NCBI RefSeq assembly: GCF_040801785.1
Contig: NZ_CP161805.1
Span: 2,542,001-2,606,000 of the forward strand
DNA from: Sulfitobacter sp. LCG007
GTDB taxonomy: Bacteria > Pseudomonadota > Alphaproteobacteria > Rhodobacterales > Rhodobacteraceae
Direction of reading: 5' to 3'
Length of the DNA: 64,000 nt
A model generated the notes under the pieces. That model saw nothing but the letters and a program-made list of their open reading frames with translations, searched no databases and had not been told where the DNA came from. The stretch's first letter is position 1. Each line of letters opens with the position of its first letter. This document shows positions 58,860 through 64,000 of this stretch, one piece after another. The position numbers were made by a program, and so were the translations under genes.

Positions 58860-60707
58860 ATGACCGAAGCGAACGAAAGCCCCGAGCTCTGGGATCCGGT
58901 GGTGTGCAGTGAACGGCGCGCCGACGGCAGCATCCTGGTGTGGACGGAAGAACCGCTCGGCCCCTATCCGCGCTGCATCACCGAACGGTTCATGGAATGG
59001 GCCGCCGAAGCGCCGGAGCGGGTCTGGATCGCGCAGCGGGACCCGGAGGGCCGTCTGGTCGAGCTGGCCTATGGTGAGGCGGCGGCGCAGATCCGCGCTA
59101 TCGGATCCGCGCTCGTCTCGCGCGGACTTTCGGCGGAAAGACCGCTTCTCATCCTGTCCGGCAACAGCATTGCCCACGCGCTCCTGGCGCTTGGCGCGCA
59201 GCATGTGGGCGTGCCCTCCGCAGCGCTTGCCGCAGCTTATTCGAAGGCTGGGGGCGACTACACCAAGCTGCGCGACGTCGCCCGCCAGCTTACACCCGGC
59301 ATGATCTTCGCCGAGGATGCCGACGCCTTCGCCCCTGCGATCATGGCTGTCTTCGGGGCCGACGTTCCGCTCGTGACACTGAGGGGCGATTGCCCGGGTC
59401 GCGAGACACTTGCCTTCGCCGACATCGCCGCCACCTCGCCCACGCCCGAGATGGAGGCGGCCCATGCGGCCATCGGGCCGGACACCGTCGCGAAATTCCT
59501 CTTCACCTCCGGCACGACGGGATCGCCCAAGGCGGTGATCCAGACCCAGCGCATGATCTGCTCGAATCCTCAGATGGACGCGCAGTGCTATCTGTTCATG
59601 GCAGATGAACCGCCCGTCGTCGTGGACTGGGCGCCCTGGAACCACACCGCAAGCGGAAACCGGGTGTTTCACCTGATCATCCATTTCGGCGGGACATACA
59701 TCATCGACGACGGTCGCCCTACCCCGCGCGACATCGGCCGGACCATCGAGAACCTGCGCGCCTTCGCGCCGACGTGGTACTTCAACGTGCCGCTGGGCTA
59801 CCAGATGCTGCTCGATGCGATGGAAAGCGACGACGCCCTGCGCCGGACCTTCTTCTCGCGGCTCAAGATGCTGTTCTATGCGGGCGCGGGCATGAGCCAG
59901 CCGGTGTGGGACCGCATCACCCGTGTGGCCGACGAGATGGTGCCGGGGGGCGTACCGCTCTGCACCGGCTTCGGCGCGACGGAAACGGGCCCTTCGACGC
60001 TGCTGTGGCACAAGCGCGAGAGCACGGCGGGCAATCTCGGCGTGCCGTTGCCGGGCGTCACCTTCAAGCTGGTACCGGACGGCGACAAGCTCGAGGGACG
60101 GGTCAGAGGTCCGGCCGTCACACCGGGCTACTGGCGCGATCCCGAACTCACGGCGAAAGCCTTCGACGAGGAAGGCTTCTATTGCTTCGGCGATGCCTTC
60201 CGTTTCGTCGAGGAGGGCAACCCGGGCGCGGGGTTCCGCTTCGACGGACGGCTTGCGGAGAACTTCAAGCTTTCCTCGGGCACCTGGGTCTCGGTCGGCC
60301 CGCTGCGCGGGACGCTTGCAAACGATCTCAAGGGGCTCGCCACCGATACCGTCATTGCCGGAGAAGGCCGCGAGACGCTCGGGGCGCTGGTAGTGCCCGA
60401 CTGGTCGGCCCTGGCACGGCTGGCAGGAAGGGACGCAGAGGAAGGCGCGGCGCTTCTCGATCACCCGAAGGTTCGCGACGCCGTGGCCGCGCGCCTCGCC
60501 GAGCATGCGGATCGCGCCACCGGATCGGCTTCGCGGGTCACGCGCCTCCTGTTCATCGAGGACCCGCTGTCCTTCGACAGGGGCGAGGTGACCGACAAGG
60601 GATCGGTCAACCAGCGCGCCGTGCTGCGCCACCGCGCCGATCTTGTGGAACGGCTCTGGTCGGACGATCTGAGGGTTGTCAGCATCGATCCTGCCGCGGT
60701 TTCCTGA
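58860..60707 (+). CDS. Feruloyl-CoA-synthase-like AMP-forming acyl-CoA ligase
   Basis: 615-residue member of the ANL superfamily. The P-loop FTSGTTGSPKAVIQTQ lies near residue 214; YNVPLGY-type and LFYAGAGMSQPVWDR blocks follow; TGFGATETGPS is motif A5; GEVTDKGSVNQ holds the C-terminal catalytic Lys. The N-terminal RADGSILVWTEEPLGPYP and overall length match feruloyl-CoA synthases of the Roseobacter group, which activate ferulate, coumarate or cinnamate-type acids with CoA and ATP. GGGAGG precedes the ATG. Divergent from DUF3237. With the ammonia-lyase it could make and activate a cinnamate-like acid (inference). Confidence 0.88.
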   Translation: MTEANESPELWDPVVCSERRADGSILVWTEEPLGPYPRCITERFMEWAAEAPERVWIAQRDPEGRLVELAYGEAAAQIRAIGSALVSRGLSAERPLLILSGNSIAHALLALGAQHVGVPSAALAAAYSKAGGDYTKLRDVARQLTPGMIFAEDADAFAPAIMAVFGADVPLVTLRGDCPGRETLAFADIAATSPTPEMEAAHAAIGPDTVAKFLFTSGTTGSPKAVIQTQRMICSNPQMDAQCYLFMADEPPVVVDWAPWNHTASGNRVFHLIIHFGGTYIIDDGRPTPRDIGRTIENLRAFAPTWYFNVPLGYQMLLDAMESDDALRRTFFSRLKMLFYAGAGMSQPVWDRITRVADEMVPGGVPLCTGFGATETGPSTLLWHKRESTAGNLGVPLPGVTFKLVPDGDKLEGRVRGPAVTPGYWRDPELTAKAFDEEGFYCFGDAFRFVEEGNPGAGFRFDGRLAENFKLSSGTWVSVGPLRGTLANDLKGLATDTVIAGEGRETLGALVVPDWSALARLAGRDAEEGAALLDHPKVRDAVAARLAEHADRATGSASRVTRLLFIEDPLSFDRGEVTDKGSVNQRAVLRHRADLVERLWSDDLRVVSIDPAAVS

Positions 60708-60713
60708 GCCCGA

Positions 60714-61793
60714 TCAGACTGCTTCGGAATGATGGGCCTTGCCGGCTTCGTCGAAGAGATGAAGCTGGCCCGGATCGAAGCTGAGCCCCAGCTGGTCGCC
60801 CGGCCTTAGCCGCGAGCGCCCGCTGACCTGCGCGGTGAGCTGCACGCCATTCGCGAGCTGCACGTAGATCAGTGTCCGGTCGCCCAGATGCTCGACCACG
60901 CTCGCCCGCCCGGTCACGTCGCCGCCGTCATCGACAACCCGCAGCGCATCGGGCCTTACGCCAAGGTCATATTTTCCCGGCGCCGGAACCGACATCCGCA
61001 GCGGCACCCGCGCACCATTGCTCAGAACAGCCACCGGCGCGTCCGGCTGGCCTGTCACCTCCGCGTTAAGAATGTTCATCGGGGGGCTGCCCACGAAACC
61101 CGCCACGAAACGCGAGGCGGGATTGGCATAGACCTCGAGCGGCGTGCCGATCTGTTCTATCCGGCAGTTGTTCAGGATCACGATGCGGCTCGCCAGCGTC
61201 ATCGCCTCGGTCTGGTCATGGGTCACGTAGATCATCGTCGACTTCATGCGCTGGTGCAGCTCTGCCAGTTCGACCCTCGTGCGCGCCCTGAGCGCGGCGT
61301 CGAGGTTCGACAGCGGCTCGTCGAACAGGAAGGCCGCCGGTTCCTTCACGATGGCCCGCCCGATCGCCACGCGCTGGCGCTGTCCGCCCGAAAGCTGCGC
61401 CGGTCGCCGGTCGAGAAGCGCCTCCATTTCGAGTATGCGCGCAGCGTCGCCCACCCGGCGCTCGATCTCGGAAGCCGCCATCCGGATGTTCCTGAGCCCG
61501 AAAGCCATGTTCTCGCGCACCGTCATGTGCGGATAGAGCGCGTAGTTCTGGAACACCATCGCCACGTCACGCTGGCCGGGCGCGACATTCTGGCATTCCT
61601 TGCCGCCGATTGTGAGCCTGCCCTCGTCGATACTCTCGAGCCCGGCGATCATCCTCAGAAGCGTGGATTTGCCCGACCCCGAGGGGCCGAGAAAGACCAC
61701 CAGTTCGCCCGATTGCACGGTCAGCGACACGTCATCGATCACCTTCACGGCGCCGAAGCTCTTGGAGACGTTTTCGAGCGTTATCTCAGCCAA
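60714..61793 (-). CDS. ugpC: CUT1 sugar ABC transporter ATPase (UgpC/MalK type)
   Basis: 359 residues. Walker A GPSGSGKST (36-44), signature LSGGQRQRVAIGRAIV, Walker B FLFDEPLSNLD and H-loop YVTHDQTEA. A C-terminal TOBE/MalK regulatory domain (about 235-359) is present. It is the last gene of the importer operon, with 11 bases between it and the upstream permease, and converges with the ligase gene. Confidence 0.94.
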   Translation of the reverse strand: MAEITLENVSKSFGAVKVIDDVSLTVQSGELVVFLGPSGSGKSTLLRMIAGLESIDEGRLTIGGKECQNVAPGQRDVAMVFQNYALYPHMTVRENMAFGLRNIRMAASEIERRVGDAARILEMEALLDRRPAQLSGGQRQRVAIGRAIVKEPAAFLFDEPLSNLDAALRARTRVELAELHQRMKSTMIYVTHDQTEAMTLASRIVILNNCRIEQIGTPLEVYANPASRFVAGFVGSPPMNILNAEVTGQPDAPVAVLSNGARVPLRMSVPAPGKYDLGVRPDALRVVDDGGDVTGRASVVEHLGDRTLIYVQLANGVQLTAQVSGRSRLRPGDQLGLSFDPGQLHLFDEAGKAHHSEAV

Positions 61794-61804
61794 GTTACCC
61801 TACC

Positions 61805-62647
61805 CTATCCCTTGATGCCCGCGCTCAGCGTGATGGCCTGCGTCACCCGGCGCTGAAAGAGCAGGTAGGCCAGAGCCACCGGCAGACCCGCCAGCACTGC
61901 CGCGGAAAGCTGGCGCGCGTAATAGACCCCGAAGGAATCCCAGACCTGCGTGATGCCGACCGTGATCGTCATCATCTCGGTCTTGGTGACCGCGAGGAAG
62001 GGCCACAGGAAGGCGTTCCAGGACCAGATGAAGGTCACGATGGACAGCGCCGTGGTGACTCCCCAGTTCATCGGCATGTAGATCCTGAACAGGATCGCCA
62101 GTTCGCCCGCGTTGTCCATCACCGCCGCCTCGCGGAAGTCCTTGGGCACCTGATCGAAGAACTGCTTGTAGACGATGATGATCACCGGGTGGATCAGCTG
62201 CGGCAGGATGATCCCCGCCCAGGTGTTCAGAAGTCCCATGTTCGCCATGAGGACGAAGTGATTGATGATGAGAACCTGCGTGGGGACCATGAAGCTTGCC
62301 AGGATCAGCCACCAGAGCACGGTGCGTCCGGGGAAGCGAAGCTGCGAGATCGCATAGCCGGCGAACATCGATGTGACGACGGTCAGCAGGGTGGTGCCGA
62401 CCGCGGTGGCGATCGAATTGACGTACCAGGTGCCGATCTGGGTCTGCGTCAGGGCGAACCAGTAATGTTCGAAGGTCAGGGTGTCGGGCCAGAGCTCGAT
62501 ATAGGGACGCACGACCTCGTCCTCGGGCTTGAGCGAGCTCACGATGCCCCAGTAGATCGGGAATGCCCAGATGACCGCGCAGATCACCGTCAGCAGCGTG
62601 ATCGCGCCGCCGGCCAGGTTCGCCCGCTTCGCCGTGGCCGGACTCAT
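61805..62647 (-). CDS. CUT1 sugar ABC transporter permease (MalG type)
   Basis: 280-residue inner-membrane permease with six helices. The EAA loop is DFREAAVMDNAGELAILFRIYMP, and the N-terminal WAFPIYWGIVSSLKPEDEV is MalG-like. The start at 62647 overlaps the MalF-type stop as ATGA. Confidence 0.94.
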   Translation of the reverse strand: MSPATAKRANLAGGAITLLTVICAVIWAFPIYWGIVSSLKPEDEVVRPYIELWPDTLTFEHYWFALTQTQIGTWYVNSIATAVGTTLLTVVTSMFAGYAISQLRFPGRTVLWWLILASFMVPTQVLIINHFVLMANMGLLNTWAGIILPQLIHPVIIIVYKQFFDQVPKDFREAAVMDNAGELAILFRIYMPMNWGVTTALSIVTFIWSWNAFLWPFLAVTKTEMMTITVGITQVWDSFGVYYARQLSAAVLAGLPVALAYLLFQRRVTQAITLSAGIKG

Positions 62648-63525
62648 TCCCGCCGATCCGAAAAGCGCATGAGCTGGAAGTTCAACACGGAGATCGCGAT
62701 GACCATGACGAACAGGACGACCGCGATCGCCGCCGCCCGCCCGCCCTGGTCGTTCATGAACGCGCGCTGGAAGATGTAGTATACCATCACGAGGTTGTCG
62801 TTGGGCCGCCCGCCCTGCGAGAAGAGATAGACCTGATCGAAGATCTTGAGCTGCAGTATCAGCTGGATGGTCAGCACCAGTGCCGTCACGGGCCAGAGCA
62901 GCGGCCAGGTGATGTGGCGGAACATGCGCCACCGGCTGGTGTTGTCGAGCGCCGCCGCCTCGTAGATCTCGCCCGGGATCGCGCGCATTCCCGCGAGAAA
63001 CAGCAGGACGGAGAAACCGCAGGTCCACCAGATGGTCACGAAGGCGACCGCGGGAATGAACCATGTGGTAATCTTGAAGATCGGTACCCGGTCGAGCCCG
63101 ATCATGTCGAAGACATGCATGGCGATGCCGAACTGGAAGTTCAGCGTCCAGTCCCAGATCCGGTAGACCACCGAGACGGGCAGGATGTAGGGCAGGAAGA
63201 ACAGCGCCATCACCAGCGACTGAAGTCGCCCCGACAGACGGCTGATCGAAAGCGCGATGCCAAGCGCGACAAGCATACCCGGCACCACGGTCAGCAGGAC
63301 GAAATAGGCCGTGTTCCAGACCGCCGTATCGAAACGCCGGTCGCCCGGCAGCCGCGTGTAGTTCTCGACCCCGACCCATTCGCCCGGCCCGATCAGCGGC
63401 GCGTCCTGAAAGGACAGCACGAACATGTCGATGGTCGGATAGACGAAGATCAGCCCGTAGACCGCCACGAAGGGGGCGATCAGGACGTAGGCGACAAGCG
63501 CCTCCCTTCTGACATTGCGTATCAC
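62644..63525 (-). CDS. CUT1 sugar ABC transporter permease (MalF type)
   Basis: 293-residue inner-membrane permease with six helices. The EAA loop is EIYEAAALDNTSRWRMFRHITWP. YVLIAPFVAVYGLIFVYPTIDMFVLSF is the typical first helix of this family. It follows the binding-protein gene across a 52-base gap with a strong hairpin. Confidence 0.94.
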   Translation of the reverse strand: MIRNVRREALVAYVLIAPFVAVYGLIFVYPTIDMFVLSFQDAPLIGPGEWVGVENYTRLPGDRRFDTAVWNTAYFVLLTVVPGMLVALGIALSISRLSGRLQSLVMALFFLPYILPVSVVYRIWDWTLNFQFGIAMHVFDMIGLDRVPIFKITTWFIPAVAFVTIWWTCGFSVLLFLAGMRAIPGEIYEAAALDNTSRWRMFRHITWPLLWPVTALVLTIQLILQLKIFDQVYLFSQGGRPNDNLVMVYYIFQRAFMNDQGGRAAAIAVVLFVMVIAISVLNFQLMRFSDRRE

Positions 63526-63545
63526 CGATCGGAACTCCTGACACT

Positions 63546-63568
63546 CCGGGCGGCGCCCCGCCGCCCGG
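63546..63568 (-). promoter_or_regulatory. Intercistronic hairpin after the second sugar-binding-protein gene
   Basis: Perfect 10-bp stem CCGGGCGGCG (63546-63555) / CGCCGCCCGG (63559-63568) with a 3-base loop, between the binding-protein stop (63578) and the MalF-type start (63525). It has no T-run, so it more likely stabilises the upstream mRNA than ends transcription. Confidence 0.7.
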
Positions 63569-63577
63569 CGCCTGCAC

Positions 63578-64000
63578 TCACATGTCGTTGAGTTCGTAGG
63601 TGATTTCCTCGACCGCCTTTGCCGGCTCCATCTCGCCGTTGAGCGTCGGGACGAAATAGGTCGACATCACGTCGAAGATCGGCCCGGCGATCCCTGCCAG
63701 CGGCGTCTTGGGGTCATAGATCATATTGGCTGTCAGCGACGAATAGGTCGCGTTGGGCTCCATCGCCTTGTAGTCGTCGGAATCCGTCACCGCCTTGTAG
63801 GCCGGAATATGGCCCGCCGTCGCCCAGTAGAGCGAGTTATGCGATATCCAGCCGATGACCTCTAGAACCGCGGCGCGCTTTTCGGCGCTCAGGTCGCTGC
63901 CCGTCGGGATCGCGAAGGCATGGCTGTCGGAATAGGTGGCCGGGTGGTCGAAGATCACCGGAAGCTCGACCGCGCCCCATTCGAAGAGCTTGCCGTCCTT
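63578..64000 (-). CDS. CUT1 sugar ABC transporter solute-binding protein (5' part beyond window)
   Basis: C-terminal 140 residues of an extracellular solute-binding protein. The frame is open to the window edge (it reads LFEWGAVELPVIFDHP upstream of an internal GTG at 63958), so the start lies beyond base 64000. HAFAIPTGSDLSAEKRAAVLEVIGWISHN and ATAGHIPAYKAV are typical of the C-terminal lobe in the family 1 binding proteins of sugar importers. First visible gene of the importer operon. Confidence 0.9.
   Translation of the reverse strand, partial: KDGKLFEWGAVELPVIFDHPATYSDSHAFAIPTGSDLSAEKRAAVLEVIGWISHNSLYWATAGHIPAYKAVTDSDDYKAMEPNATYSSLTANMIYDPKTPLAGIAGPIFDVMSTYFVPTLNGEMEPAKAVEEITYELNDM

Noticed and set aside
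58719-60632. Upstream extension of the DUF3237 frame
   Set aside because: It runs antisense to the acyl-CoA ligase. Only the part from 58718 down is family-like, and that ATG has its own ribosome-binding site.

Overview
The window reads as a chromosomal segment of a high-GC alphaproteobacterium, most likely a marine member of the Rhodobacterales (Roseobacter/Rhodobacter group). This is inferred from the GC-rich codon use, the soxB-soxD-soxA-soxG sarcosine oxidase operon, ccmI followed by ruvX and a DUF1289 gene, a divergent metR/metF pair, several TRAP and sugar ABC importers and very tight gene packing. No rRNA, tRNA, CRISPR array or intact prophage was seen.

Layout. 1-7.4 kb: a SLC13-type carrier cut by the window edge, a Bcr/CflA drug exporter, an Atm1-type ABC exporter, a LysM envelope protein and a LOG-family protein. 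7.4-11.2 kb: a three-gene operon with a Tat-exported FAD-linked oxidase and two membrane proteins, then Fe superoxide dismutase with a clear terminator. 11.4-17 kb: the sarcosine oxidase operon, with an extra 71-residue membrane protein between soxB and soxD. 17.2-23 kb: ccmI-ruvX-DUF1289, a RidA protein, metR/metF, a thioesterase and a ZIP transporter. 23.3-30.9 kb: a DUF2235 hydrolase overlapping a lone molybdenum-hydroxylase large subunit, valS behind a 550-base gap rich in hairpins, and a crotonase. 31-37.5 kb: two aminotransferases, an MsbA-like exporter, a glycosyltransferase, a YgfZ-like protein and DUF1178. 37.6-42.2 kb: modABC, EcsC, a GNAT acetyltransferase and a flavin reductase. 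42.2-44.8 kb: a ring-cleaving dioxygenase/carboxylesterase pair resembling the MhqO/MhqD quinone-detoxification pair, divergent from a LysR regulator with two operator-like repeats between them. 44.8-49.5 kb: a CUT2-type sugar ABC importer.

49.5-51.5 kb is a gene-poor island. It holds an IS1595-type transposase that reads in one frame from end to end but carries three internal amber codons, plus a DUF2798 gene. 51.5-60.7 kb is the most unusual part: an MIO-type aromatic amino acid lyase, a complete TRAP transporter fused by overlaps to an IlvD/Edd dehydratase and an NTF2-like protein, a DUF3237 protein and a feruloyl-CoA-synthase-like ligase. Together they suggest an uncharacterised import and breakdown route for an aromatic or hydroxy-acid substrate. 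60.7-64 kb is a CUT1-type sugar ABC importer cut by the window end.

Genes are packed closely. Operons are joined by ATGA overlaps, and most convergent pairs are separated by fewer than 40 bases or overlap at their stop codons.
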